Translations under genes and position numbers: made by a program | Assembly (NCBI GenBank): GCA_964036195.1 | Contig: OZ038456.1 | Location: 12,524,001-12,588,000, forward strand | DNA from: Sphaerolaimus hirsutus | Lineage: Eukaryota > Nematoda > Chromadorea > Monhysterida > Sphaerolaimidae | DNA length: 64,000 nt | Direction: 5' to 3' | Notes under the pieces: model-generated | What the model was told of the DNA's origin: nothing | Databases searched by the model: none | Seen by the model: the letters and a program-made list of their open reading frames with translations, nothing else | Shown: positions 54,181 through 64,000 of the stretch, piece by piece | Numbering within the stretch: position 1 is the first letter of the stretch | Layout of the letters: every line of letters starts with the position of its first letter

Positions 54181-54700
54181 TACAGTGTGTTTGAAAGGGC
54201 AGGTGGTATGCATCTAGAATGGCACACTTTCACATAGTTCCACAGTCACATTGATGAAGTGTCTTCCACACACTTCACCTATCATCTTCATTCACAACAA
54301 AAAAATATCTGTGAAGCATGTGGAAGCAGCCTGGGTGCACGTGAAGCATATGCTTCCAGACACTTCAAAAGCATCTTGAATATCTCAGTGAAGTGCCTTT
54401 CACATGCTTCAGCTAGCTTGACAGTTCACTTCATGTGCATCCAAAATGTGGAAGACTGTTCACAGTGCTGGTGCTACCACATGATTCACCTAAATATGTA
54501 TACATTTGTGTGGGAGCACTATATTAAGAAGCGTGAAGTGCATTCACTCAAATTTTCATGATGTGTGTGCAAGTGTAAGCAGTAGTAAGTATTTAACTAC
54601 TTACTACTGTCAGCATGTTTGGTGAAGTGTCGGGGAGTGTCAGTGTGAACACACTTCGTGACGCTTCACTGTGCATCCACACACCCACTCTTATGTGATT
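54180..54700. repeat. GAAGTG/CACTTC-rich repeat region
   Basis: Motifs such as GTGAAGTGTCTTCCACACAC, GTGAAGCATGTGGAAGC and CACTTCAAAAGCATCTTG recur in both orientations, with roughly inverted outer ends. It resembles 14815-15085. The 100-codon frame across it is probably not coding. Confidence 0.5.
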
Positions 54701-55642
54701 TGCTTTTCACAGCACTCCAGCTTTTATAATAAAACACAGGTGTGGTGCCACCGTGTTCATTGGTAAGCCAATTCTGGGTGAATGATTTTTAATCCCACCT
54801 AAGATAATACATTTTTCAATACAAGTGCAGATTAAATGCTGAAAACACAGAAAACCATTTCAGCGACTAAAATTTAACATCTCTAAAAAACTGAAGTCTC
54901 TAGAGTCCAACATCTCTAAAAAAAATTCCGGATTTTTTTGATGACTGTGTGACTGCATTTTTCCATGGACGTAGGCAAGACTGGTTGTGAGCAATTCCCA
55001 GACCAGACTAATATATGTCTCATAAAACATTTCCTTCCAGATGTGACTGCAATTGTGCACTTTTTGTGTTCATGGCACAATTGTTTTGGGAATTAAACAT
55101 GTGGCAAAAGTAATCGAATTCCACTTGGTTGATAAAAATTTATTTGCAAACACAACGACAAATATGCTTGCATCAGAGGATTTGCATAGTATTGGATTCC
55201 TGTATTCTGTTTGAATAAGAACATTGTTTATGACAGCTAAGAGAATAGATGGACCGCACTGTTTTTCTGGGCGATAAAGTTATAATCACTCCATGTTGTC
55301 GTCAATTTTGTTATCCAGAGAATACACCCCAAAAATACCCAGTTGGAGAAAAAAAAACAATGAATGAACATTCTGCAATGTGTTATCATTTGTAGTAATT
55401 ATTGTTGGCCACATGTTGGCTGGCAGCCATTAAATGAACTTCTAAATCAACACTTTGGACACTTTAAACATCCTTGCAATTGATTTTTGGCACATTTGAC
55501 AAATTCCACTTGGATTTCATCAGCGGCTGCCATTTTGTTTTCAGGTGTGACAAAATACCAAAACCAGCTGCCAGTCTAAATATTAGAGTAATTTCTATAT
55601 TGCAGATATGCCATCTCAATATCAAAAGAAATATTGTATTTA
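54701..55642. other. AT-rich region without a recognised gene
   Basis: Only short frames and no repeat structure are visible. Confidence 0.5.
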
Positions 55643-56067
55643 CCGTATTACCTCGAATTAACCCCCCCCCTTGAATTAACCCCCCCCTCGAAATACCCCC
55701 CCTAAATTTCGGCTGAGGAAATAATAAACCCCCCCCTCGAAATACCCCCCCTAAAATTGAATGTAACGTGAACGTACATGACGAATACCGCAGTTTGTGA
55801 TCTGTACAATGCAGAACACACGTTAAAACTGATGATAAAGTGACGTCAGGGAAGGGTTTTTGTGTATGTACAGTTATATATGCCTATAAACACATATACA
55901 TCTATGTAATTGTTCAATTTTTCTACGTCTGCGTATGGGGAATTTCCGAAAATTTCTGGCGAAACAATAGACCCCCCCCTCGAATAAACCCCCCCCTCGA
56001 ATTGTCCCCCCCTCAAATTTTGCTGGCGAAATAATAAACCCCCTGGGGGTATTTCGAGGTAATACGG
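55643..56067. mobile_element. TA MITE, CCGTATTACCTCGAATTAAC subfamily
   Basis: Complete ends and TA flanks (55641-55642, 56068-56069). The interior is nearly the same as 46593-47022, including ACGTACATGACGAATACCGC and the TATACATCTATGTAATTGTT centre. Confidence 0.92.
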
Positions 56068-56284
56068 TATGTATAAATACATACTTTCTTGGGTTGCGGG
56101 CCGCTACTAGCCTACAAGCGCATTCAAAATTCATTTTTGTTGGTTCTTTATAGCCAAATCAACATATAATTTTGGTCATTTTTTTCTCATTACATCCACC
56201 ATAGAACTTCCCAGTGTCGTTACGTTCTCCAGTTTCACCACCCTCGCTTCCAAGTTGTTCAAGAAAAGGGTATTAGACTTACTA

Positions 56285-56674
56285 CAGTATTACCTCGCAT
56301 TAACCCCCCCTTTGAATTAACCCCCCCCCCTCGAAATAACCCCTACAAATTGGCTGAGGAAATAATAACCCCCCCCTCGAAATACCCCCTAAAATTGAGT
56401 GTAAAGAGAACGTACAAGACAAATACCGCAGTTTGTGATCTGTACAATGCAGAACACACGTTAAAACTGATGATTGAGTGACGTTATGGAAGGGTTTGTG
56501 TATATATAGTTATTTATGCCTTTAAACACATATACATCTATGTAATTGTTTGATTTTCCTACGTCTGAGTATGGGGAATTTCCAAAATAAATCGACCCCC
56601 CTCGAATTAACCCCCCTCAAATTTTGCTGGCGAAATAATAAACCCCCTGCCTTGGGTATTTCGAGGTAATACGG
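56285..56674. mobile_element. TA MITE, CCGTATTACC subfamily, left end C(C/A)GTATT variant
   Basis: The left end reads CAGTATTACCTCGCATTAAC and the right end GTATTTCGAGGTAATACGG, with TA flanks. Same interior as 55643-56067. Confidence 0.88.
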
Positions 56675-56871
56675 TAAGCAGATTAGGCTGCTATACGACG
56701 GTACTTGCAAGGAATCAAATATTTGAATCCAGTTGCTTACGTTTCGCAATTTAATGACGTTATTGTCAGGTGAATTTTATGTAGGGAGTTGTTTGGTTGT
56801 GTGCCAGCTTGCCACTCATTTATCAGGGTTTTACAATGCCGCCACAATGACTTTTAGTACATTTAGTACAT

Positions 56872-57786
56872 TTAGTGTAGGGGGACAACACATACTACAC
56901 TAAATGGATCACCAAAATCTTTTCTCGATATCATACTCAAATCAGTAACTTCAAAGTCAATCACTGTTTCATTCCCTTTCCACTTATTTTTGAATTGCTC
57001 AACATATGTATCTACAAATTTGTCAGAACTTTGTAATTGTGAAAATTGACCCAAACTCAAATGTGGTTGGAATTTGTCAAATGCCTGCGCTGCTTTGACA
57101 TCAGACAGAATGTTGCATAACCCGTGATGCACTCTTCTGCAATGTTGGTGGAAGCAATTTGGTTTGAGTTAAGTGTATACTGGGTAGACAGCACACCTAC
57201 TATGAAAACCTACCATAATTTAATGAATAAAGCCTTGTGATAAATTTTGTAATTAATTATTCCACAGTAAAAACGAAATATTATAATGAAAAACTGTAAA
57301 AAATTTGGTTCATTATTCAGATGGGTTATGGTAGGTTTTCATACTAAGTCTGATGTCCGCCGAGTATTCAAAAATTATGTTTCAGTTTAGTTCAAAATTC
57401 AGTTTTCTCACTGCATCTGCTCTGTGGCATCGTGCTCAGGTAATAGAACCATGGTACAATTTTTGTCACCGTGCCTGAACTGTGAAAAGCTTGTGTGGTT
57501 GAATTTTATCCTGATGGGGTCACACGATCCAGTAAATCCTGACAGCCTCTCCTTTGTCCTGAAGGCAACAGTACTATCAGATGTTAAAGAAATTATATGT
57601 AAAAAAAAACAGAATTCCTCACACTTGAAGATTATCATCCTTATCAGCATAAAATGGATACAATATATTGATGTGAGGCATCCATCTGTGGAACTGTTTA
57701 TCATGAATTTCCCTGATAGCTTGAATTTCCTTTTGTTGTTCTATAGGTGGAATTATACACAAAGCACTTTTATATGATATCTCCAT
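56872..57786 (-). CDS. 2H phosphoesterase (2'-5' RNA ligase superfamily, LENG9-like), complete, 3 exons
   Basis: Exons in transcript order are 57786-57623, 57558-57412 and 57136-56872. GT-AG junctions with phases 2 and 2 give 576 nt and 191 residues. The start is the ATG at 57784-57786 (MEISYKSALCIIPP). The two 2H motifs are PHINILYPF near residue 38 and PHLSLGQF near residue 129, separated by the usual central segment (IKFNHTSFSQFRHGDKNCTMVLLP). This fold hydrolyses or transfers 2',3'-cyclic phosphate and related RNA ends. The wording around motif 1 (IPP...IREIHDKQFHRWMPHINILYPF) resembles LENG9 and fungal or protist homologues. In motif 1 the H-x-T/S position is Asn. The first in-frame ATG is used, but an upstream exon could exist because an acceptor-like TTTCATACAG lies at 57818-57809. 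A MITE fills the second intron. Confidence 0.85.
57178..57366. mobile_element. CCTACCATAA-ended MITE in the 2H phosphoesterase intron
   Basis: The inner TIRs TATGAAAACCTACCATAA and TTATGGTAGGTTTTCATA are perfect. Outer TACTGGGTAGAC and GTCCGCCGAGTA extend them imperfectly. TA-like flanks. Relatives lie at 5400-5560, 6941-7130 and 52544-52712. Confidence 0.7.
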
Positions 57787-58369
57787 TTCACCAAGCTTCT
57801 GTATGAAATATATTGAATTTTTCATTGGATTTAGAAATTCAATGTTTTTTATGGTTGACAAGTATAATCCTGTTTGGATATTCATGAAAATGTTAAGACA
57901 TTTGTATAATCTGTAAAACAAAGCTAGATGTTATTTCACTTTATTGCACTCAATTTTCTTATAATCAAGCACCAGCACAAATAAATGCTATCAAAATGCA
58001 AATATTTATAATTTTCACATTCTCTGAAACATGTAACATGAAATAACCATCATCTAATAGCCAATCTTCTATCATTTTAAATAGAAATTACCCACGTAGG
58101 GATGTGAGACACTTACTGCTGAAAGACACCAAAAGTTTTATCAATTCACACAGTGATAATTTTGATGAGCAAAACATGAGGTGGAAAAAAATTGGATTGT
58201 AACCACCTTACATTGTATTTTTATCTTGCTCATGTTATTGGCCTCATTTGTATGCAGTGTACATCAGACTTGCCACGCTTTGCCAGACCGATCCCTTGGG
58301 GAACACAGTCACTGGAGTTTGCATGTAAAATGACACAAGCTTGGCCTCATTCAGAATAATTTATCACAA

Positions 58370-58759
58370 CTACAAACAAATGCAAAACAAAAAGATCACA
58401 GTTAAACAATACTGCAGAACAGAACTGGCACTTAGCCAAACTGTATGTACACCACCACTATTAACACCATTCAGCCCACTGACACTTTTGCCATCAGAAT
58501 CATTGGGCAACTTATTGTACCTATCCGGGTCTGGTCTCAAGTGCCCTGGCAATGATTTACTGGCTGAACTTGTGTTCGCATTGCACAAACTCGTGTCGCA
58601 CAGCCATTGTTCAACTCCAAGCACATTTCTATAGACAGTCTTTCTCTGGTCAGGGTCACTACTGGTGACGCAGCCCTTGGTGTATCTGTATTGTCTGCCA
58701 GGTAGAGTGGGGTCCCTGGTCTTCATGATAATGCATGTGCTCCCTGTGCAGGTTTGGTC
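58370..58759 (-). CDS. Ly6/uPAR-domain protein, terminal exon with GPI-type tail
   Basis: After an acceptor CCCCCCACAG the exon opens with DQTCTGSTCIIMKTRDP. It continues with GRQYRYTKGC, LGVEQWLCDTSLCN (the CN that closes an Ly6 fold) and a Ser/Gly/Asn linker. It ends in a hydrophobic stretch (VWLSASSVLQYCLTVIFLFC) at the stop, 58370-58372. That order suggests a secreted, GPI-anchored surface protein. The first Ly6 Cys pair and the signal peptide must be on upstream exons I cannot place. The exon is in phase 0. It could therefore be the last exon of the gene at 60651-62996 if that gene splices after NVR near 60822 instead of using its own tail. Confidence 0.72.
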   Translation of the reverse strand, partial: DQTCTGSTCIIMKTRDPTLPGRQYRYTKGCVTSSDPDQRKTVYRNVLGVEQWLCDTSLCNANTSSASKSLPGHLRPDPDRYNKLPNDSDGKSVSGLNGVNSGGVHTVWLSASSVLQYCLTVIFLFCICL

Positions 58760-58832
58760 CTGTGGGGGGTTGGTGATTGTGTTTTGATTGGATTTGATTT
58801 GATGCAATAAATGAAATAGATGAAATAAAATT

Positions 58833-59871
58833 GAGGCATCCAGTTTTAAAAGTCAATAAGCCATAATATTAAAATCTTGAGTTAGGCGCGGAAACGTCAG
58901 CTGGGGCTTTTCCTGCATAATTTTCCATCAATTTTTCACTGCATGGGGAAAATGCAACAAACTTGGGCAAGAAGTCGACAAGTCCACTTAGTTTGGGCTA
59001 AAAGTCTGCAACTCCATCCTCCAACTCCCTTTTTGTTGGAAAAAAAGCAAAACAATGTTATACGTCCACTATGGACACAGATTTCTAAAAGTTGATACCG
59101 TATTACCTCTAATATAAGGTATACCTTATATTGTTTTCGTCAGATTTTTAGAGCCAAAAGTTATACCTTATATTAGAGGGTACCTTATATTAGAGGGTAC
59201 CTTCAATTTTGTTCGCCAGATTTTCGTCTGGTCAACAATTCAAAGTTTCTCTTAGAGTGAATGGTGCTGTCGGTAAACTGACACACTTTTCAGCGGCGGA
59301 ATTCGACGAAGAGTCATCGCAGTGCCCTTCGGCGCCATTTTCATCATTTTCTGCCATGTTTAGCAACCATTTTTATTATTTTGCATGTTTTGGCACGCAG
59401 CCAGCTGTGCCTTATTAGAGGTATGCCTTATATTAGAGGGTACCTCATATTTATTTCGTCGCGTTCAAAATAGCCTTAAGTTATACCTTATATTAGAGGG
59501 TACCTTATATTAGAGGGATGCCTTATATTGGAGGTAATACGGTAAGTCCATAAATTGCCTATAAGGCAGCCTCGGCCTCCCCGGGAACAAAAATGTTCTC
59601 GCGTGCAAGAAGTTGACAAGTCCATTTCCCTCACCAAAACAGTTTTGCTCTGACCAAATGGAATTTTATGGACACACCATTTTTCACATATAGGTTGAGG
59701 GTAGGGGCAGAAAATTTGACACTTAATTGTCAACATATGGAACTTTATGGAAAGCATGAGAGAGCCAAATTGGACACGCGCCACGGGCCTGGAACTGTGT
59801 CTGAAACTTAAAATGCGATTTACTCAAAATCTCATTTTGTGGTCTTGCTGACTTTTAGATTTAGAGGCCTC
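58833..59871. mobile_element. GAGGC-ended element with 4-bp target duplication, hosting a nested MITE
   Basis: The ends are GAGGCATCCAGTTTTAAAAG and CTTTTAGATTTAGAGGCCTC. The AATT flanks lie at 58829-58832 and 59872-59875. Internal AAGTCGACAAGTCCACTTAG-like motifs recur. It is the same family as 26365-27837, with collinear segments on both sides of the nested insert. Confidence 0.85.
59098..59542. mobile_element. TA MITE, CCGTATTACCTCTAATATAA subfamily
   Basis: The ends are CCGTATTACCTCTAATATAA and TTATATTGGAGGTAATACGG, with TA flanks (59096-59097, 59543-59544). The interior repeats ACCTTATATTAGAGGGT at least five times, exactly following its own TIR. It interrupts the GAGGC-ended element. 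Confidence 0.92.
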
Positions 59872-60103
59872 AATTGGATTTCAGAATAGGTAGTTCGTGT
59901 TTGATAATGCAGGCACAGACATAATTATTTGTGCATAGACAGAGCACGGAACGTTTTTAATGACACTGTTTTAAAAACAACTGTTTCAGTTTAAAAAGAA
60001 ATTTCTATAGAAAGGTCGTTTGTGAATCACCAAATGAATTTTTTGAGTCACGGAATGGAAACTTCTACATAAAAAAGCGACGAAATCAAGGAAAAGCCCT
60101 GAC

Positions 60104-60619
60104 TAGGGTGTCAAATTTCCGTTTTCCGTTTCCGTTTTCCGCAGGCAAATTTTTTCTGTTTTCCGTTTCGTTTTCCGGCTGCTGAAAATTTTTTTCCGTT
60201 TTCTGGCAACTTTTTTTCCGTTTCCGTTTTTCCAGCTCATTTTACGTATCCGGCTAAATTTTCAGTTTTTCCGCCTTTTTTCCGTTTTCTGCCTCAATTT
60301 TCCATTTTTCTGCCTAATTTATCTTTTTTTCTGGCTCAACTTTCTGTTTTCTGATCAGCCAAACTGGTAAAAATTCATGCAGATTGTCAATGATGTAAAA
60401 AAATTTCTGTTTCCAGCAAAATTACTGCAAATTTTTTCCACTTCCAGCAAAATTTCAGCAAATTTTATCCATTTTCCGGCAAAATTTCAGCAAGTCTTTC
60501 TATTTCCATGCAAATTTGATTTTTCCGTTTCCGTTTTTCTGGCCTCTTTTTCCGTTTTCCGGCCGCTGAAATTATTTTTCCATTTCCGTTTTCCGTAAAA
60601 AAATTTATTTGACACCCTA
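60104..60619. mobile_element. hAT-like MITE, TAGGGTGTCAA ends
   Basis: The perfect 8-bp duplication GCCCTGAC lies at 60096-60103 and 60620-60627. The ends are TAGGGTGTCAAAT and ATTTGACACCCTA. The arrays are CCGTTTTCCGTTTCCG and CAGCAAAATTTCAGCAAA. Confidence 0.93.
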
Positions 60620-60650
60620 GCCCTGACATAGTTTGTATGCGAAATGCATG

Positions 60651-62996
60651 CTAAAACATCATACAATATAACCAGTGTATCAGTACCGACCATTTCAACC
60701 ACCCCACCCAAAAAACTCCAAAACCAACTGCAATAGGTTCATCAGTCAACAAATTATATGCCATGTGGCACGTTACACTCATTTCCATGCCCATTTTCCG
60801 ACTCTCAGCTACTCTGACGTTATGGGAGGGCAGTTTAAATGGCTGATCCACGTTGCACATGTCTCCGGAGCACATGCAGCCCAGGGTGGTGTCGTTTCCC
60901 TTGGCCTGGAATATGTAGGTTGTGTCTTAGTGTTTTTTATTCAGTTTTAGAGCTTTTCCAACCTTGATAGGGTTACCGTATTCCCTCGAAATGGCCCCAG
61001 GGAGATAATTTCAATCACAATTTTTTACAGGATCAGAAATCAAGTGCGGGCGCCATTCGAGTGAGGTGTGCCTTATTAGTTATGACGAGTGGCGTAATTC
61101 GAATTTTTGTTTGTTGCTAGGCAAGGCAGCAAATAGCGGCATGATTCTGCATGACCAGAAATCAATAATATTCCAGAACGAGTTGGCAAACCTCCAAAAA
61201 TATATGAACTGACGCTTCACACCAAGCTAATGCACTTAGGTAGTTAAGCGTGAGCTACTCTATCACTTTACTCACACTGTTCTAACACTTGGTTTCCTCG
61301 TTCCCTAGGTACTTCTTTCCGTATGACGGTTTGTTACAAAAAAAAAACTTATTGTGCAAAAGAAATCTGCTGAACTCAGTCTTCTCATACAATGTCATAC
61401 AATTGGACCTTGATATTGATTTTTAGACAAATCCATCAAATCCAGATTTAGACAGATTTTTAAACATAGAAAATCCATCCAGTGAGTTGCATGAGAAAAT
61501 AATAACGACCACTGAATAATGAAAAAATATAACCTACCAAAAGTAATGAACCCGACATATCTATCGAAAAGTTCGCAATCTGTAGAACCCCTAAAAAAGG
61601 ACTTCCAAACACCCCCAGCCAACCTGTAACAAATAACACGCTCCTCCCACAACCCCTGGACCCGGCCATATTGTAGCTATTTGAACATCGAATGCAAACT
61701 GAGGCAATTGTGAACAATCTGCTGAAGTTTGCGTTTCCCTGACACCAGCAAAGTTTGTTACCTCGCTCGCTGTATAGAAGCACGCATTGCCTGCCAGGTG
61801 CAGTGTTGCGTGAGTTATTGGATAAGGTAAAATAAGCGAAGTGGGATTGAGGTTTATAATTCCGCACGAAAGTGATTTAAACTCGATTTGCTCGAAAAGG
61901 GTATGCTACGCATAAATACATCGAGAGATTTAGTGTGTGTGAATAAAACGATATTCGAGCAAATGCCTATTTATAATGAATTTCAATCATAAAATCGAGA
62001 AAATGTTTATTAGCAGTTGTTCCTAACATTGCGGATAGAATTTCCATGCAAAATTTGCTTTAAAAAAACTATCAGAATGTTGCATGGCAATCTCCAAATT
62101 TTTCGTTTTTTATTTTTTTTGTCACTTGCATTATGCATTAAAATTGAGCAAAAATATACGTTACTTTTTATTTTGGTTTACATTTGACACACTTTACAGG
62201 GTACGGGACTGGTCCAGCCCTAGGCAGATCCAATATTCAAATGTGGAAATTACTCACACAAAAAAAGCGAATATTATCGTATCCACAAACCCCCCACAAA
62301 CAGAAATACCCCCCAGCTAACTTTCACACGTGGGCACCGCCGCCTTGCTATCAGGCGGGGCCAAATAGGGTGCCCTCAAAAAATTGGCACACTTGAATTT
62401 GGGCAGGTGTATTTCTGGCAGTCTTGGCACGTTAACTGGATTGTTGCAGTCTGGCTGGTTGCAAAGACAGAGTGTAGCACCAGCTACGTTTGTGCGACAG
62501 CCCAAGGGGGTGGACTGGGGTAGACCTGCCGGGGGGGGGGTTGCGGTTATTGAATGTGGTTGTTGGCAAAATTTCTGCAATTTTTTCTGTTTCCAGCAAA
62601 AGTTCTACAATTTTTGCCATTTCAGCACATTTTTCTCTGTTTCCATGCAAATTTCATTTTTTCCATTTTCCGTTTTCCGACATGAATTTTTGATCATTTT
62701 CCGGCAACTGCAAAATTGTATCGTTTCCGTTTTGTGCCCTTTTTCCGTCATTCATTTTGAAGTGCAAAAAAATTTCCATTTCTGTTTTCCAATAAGTGCA
62801 AACCAAATTTCCATTTCCGGTATCCGTAAAAAATTGGTTGACACCCTAAAACAGTCGGATAAAAATGCCCGAACCAACCGCTAATGCAGCCCTGTATCTG
62901 ATTTTTATCTTTGTCCGACCACAAAGCGCACAAATCGCCGCTGCACCGAGCACCACAATCTGCTGACTTTGACGATTTGCAATCCCAACATCGCAC
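60651..62996 (-). CDS. Tandem Ly6/uPAR-domain surface protein, four exons, 5' partial
   Basis: Model in transcript order: 62996-62879, 62525-62322, 61790-61762 and 60905-60651, with matching phases (1, 1, 0). The first exon encodes VRCWDCKSS...CGARCSGDLC...QGCISG. The second completes domain 1 with PLGCRTN...LCLCNQPDCNNP and starts domain 2 (LPKFKCANF...PTCE). A 29-base micro-exon gives SNACFYTASE. The last exon gives GNDTTLGCMCSGDMCNVD and then a hydrophobic C-terminus to the stop at 60651-60653. CxC near the start and CN at the end are the hallmarks of the three-finger Ly6 fold. A GPI anchor is likely, but the tail contains Lys and His and may be intron read-through. The signal-peptide exon is not seen. 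The micro-exon and the join to the last exon are the weakest parts; domain 2 seems short of one Cys pair. Confidence 0.6.
60974..61100. mobile_element. CCGTATT-type MITE fragment, left end
   Basis: TTACCGTATTCCCTCGAAAT followed by GGCCCCAGGGAGAT matches the left terminus. No right end follows. It lies within the last intron of the Ly6 model. Confidence 0.45.
62560..62848. mobile_element. TAGGGTGTCAA-family element, one end only, in an Ly6 intron
   Basis: CCGTTTCCGTTTT- and CAGCAAAAGTTC-type arrays run up to the terminus GGTTGACACCCTA. The left terminus is missing. It fills the intron between the two exons of Ly6 domain 1. Confidence 0.75.
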
Positions 62997-63374
62997 CTGT
63001 GTTTAGGGTGAAAAGTTAAATAGGTAGGTATTTTATGCGTATTTTTTGCGGGTGTTCTTTTGTTGGGATAGATCAATGGCTTTTATGTCGTTGAGTAGAT
63101 GTATTTGAAATTCTTGTCTACAAAACTTGACACATTTCTCAAACCGGGTAGCGAAAAGATTAATGTTTGCAAATTCTGGCACCTCTTCTAGCCCTATGTG
63201 ATTGTGACTCCTCAGCCGGTGTTTATGATTCTAGAAAACGTTTGTTTTCGTTGTAAAAAAAATTGGCACGCCGAATATTAATTTCGCATCTAAAAAAACA
63301 AGAGTTCTATGTCCCAAATTTATACACAATTTTCCCCCAAAACGCGCCTAAAATGTTAATCATCTATCAGGTAC

Positions 63375-63652
63375 AAGTGATGGTAAAGGCGCCAGGACTT
63401 AGGCGCCAAGCGCCAAAAGTGCCATGGCGCTTTTTCGAACCCCTTTGGGGATAACGCCAAGCGCCAGCGCCAGGTGTTTTATTCCCTTCCTGGCGCCGCA
63501 CGAAGATAGCAACAAGCCCCAACAGCGCCATGGCGCTTTCCCTAACTCCAGCGCCAAGCGCCAATGACGCCAGAGCAAAATGGCGCCAAGCGCCAGAAGT
63601 GCCATGGTGCTTTTTGCATTGGCGCCAGCGCCATGGCGCTTTTCCATCACTA
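63375..63652. mobile_element. GCGCC hAT-like element, complete
   Basis: The ends are AAGTGATGGTAAAGGCGCC and GGCGCTTTTCCATCACTA. The 8-bp duplication with one mismatch is TCAGGTAC (63367-63374) and TCAGGGAC (63653-63660). The interior is GGCGCCAAGCGCC repeats in both orientations. Confidence 0.85.
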
Positions 63653-63660
63653 TCAGGGAC

Positions 63661-64000
63661 ACGGACCAAAAACGCGGACCAAGCGGAATAATCCGCGAAA
63701 ACGACAATACATCAAAACATTTCGCGAATTTTCAAAAACAAACCTTTGCTGGATTACCTACATCGTCAGATGCCCAGCTATTATCATTATAATGATAACT
63801 CTCAATGGCTGATGAAATGTATGATAGAATTGTGATGAAAAATAGCTGTAGAAATATGCGACAGAATGCAAAATTTCTTAGCAACATTGTCAAACTTTGA
63901 CCTGAAAATGTTGTTTTTAATTTGACAATAAATTGACGTAGCCGAATAGGAGTCTCAAAGCGGAATATGCGGGCCGCCGAATATGCTTCGGTTGACGCTT
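63661..64000. other. Window end, no feature recognised
   Basis: AT-rich sequence with only short frames. No terminus or exon was recognised. Confidence 0.5.

Noticed and set aside
54259-54561. Cys-containing 100-codon ORF
   Set aside because: It overlaps the GAAGTG/CACTTC repeat region and shows no splice or family support.
61395-61652. Additional Ly6 exon (VWKSFFRGSTDCELFD)
   Set aside because: It has possible acceptor and donor sites, but the phases do not fit the neighbouring Ly6 exons and there is only one Cys in the key region.

Overview
The window is a piece of a repeat-rich, AT-leaning animal genome. All recognisable genes are split by GT-AG introns and encode metazoan families: a tetraspanin, a lactate dehydrogenase, a multi-pass membrane protein, a 2H phosphoesterase and Ly6/uPAR-domain proteins. 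I see no rRNA, tRNA, CRISPR, operon or other prokaryotic feature. The many structured MITEs and the very heterozygous look suggest a marine invertebrate, but the sequence alone does not fix the phylum.

Layout. Positions 1-1835 hold a GCGCC-rich element and two tetraspanin exons. Positions 1836-16950 carry the rest of the tetraspanin (+), a complete seven-exon LDH gene (+) and two exons of an unknown membrane protein (-). A 200-base N gap follows (16951-17150). Positions 17151 to about 38375 then repeat the same block in the same order. The first block ends exactly at the gap and the second begins exactly after it. This is best read as two overlapping haplotype contigs scaffolded side by side, not as a real tandem duplication. 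Copy 2 is about 6 kb longer, almost entirely because of transposon insertions absent from copy 1; copy 1 has its own private insertions.

From 38376 to 64000 the sequence is single copy. It holds dense MITEs, the 3' end of a non-LTR retrotransposon (about 42228-43800), a doubtful two-exon small gene (45837-46567, +), long gene-free stretches (about 50325-55640), a complete three-exon 2H phosphoesterase gene (56872-57786, -) and Ly6/uPAR exons with possible GPI-anchor tails (58370-62996, -).

Mobile DNA dominates. The two haplotypes give filled and empty sites that define termini and target-site duplications (TSDs). The groups are: (1) TA-flanked MITEs with CCGTATT ends whose internal repeats copy their own terminal sequence; (2) at least six hAT-like families with 8-bp TSDs, several packed with a family-specific short repeat, one of which uses the AAACGG motif known from maize Ac; (3) foldback elements, including a 462-bp near-perfect palindrome with a 9-bp TSD and a 1.4-kb palindrome; (4) a GAGGC-ended family with 4-bp TSDs; (5) smaller MITE groups. 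Elements are nested up to three deep inside an LDH intron. Exon coordinates below were derived by hand from splice-site phase and family similarity.
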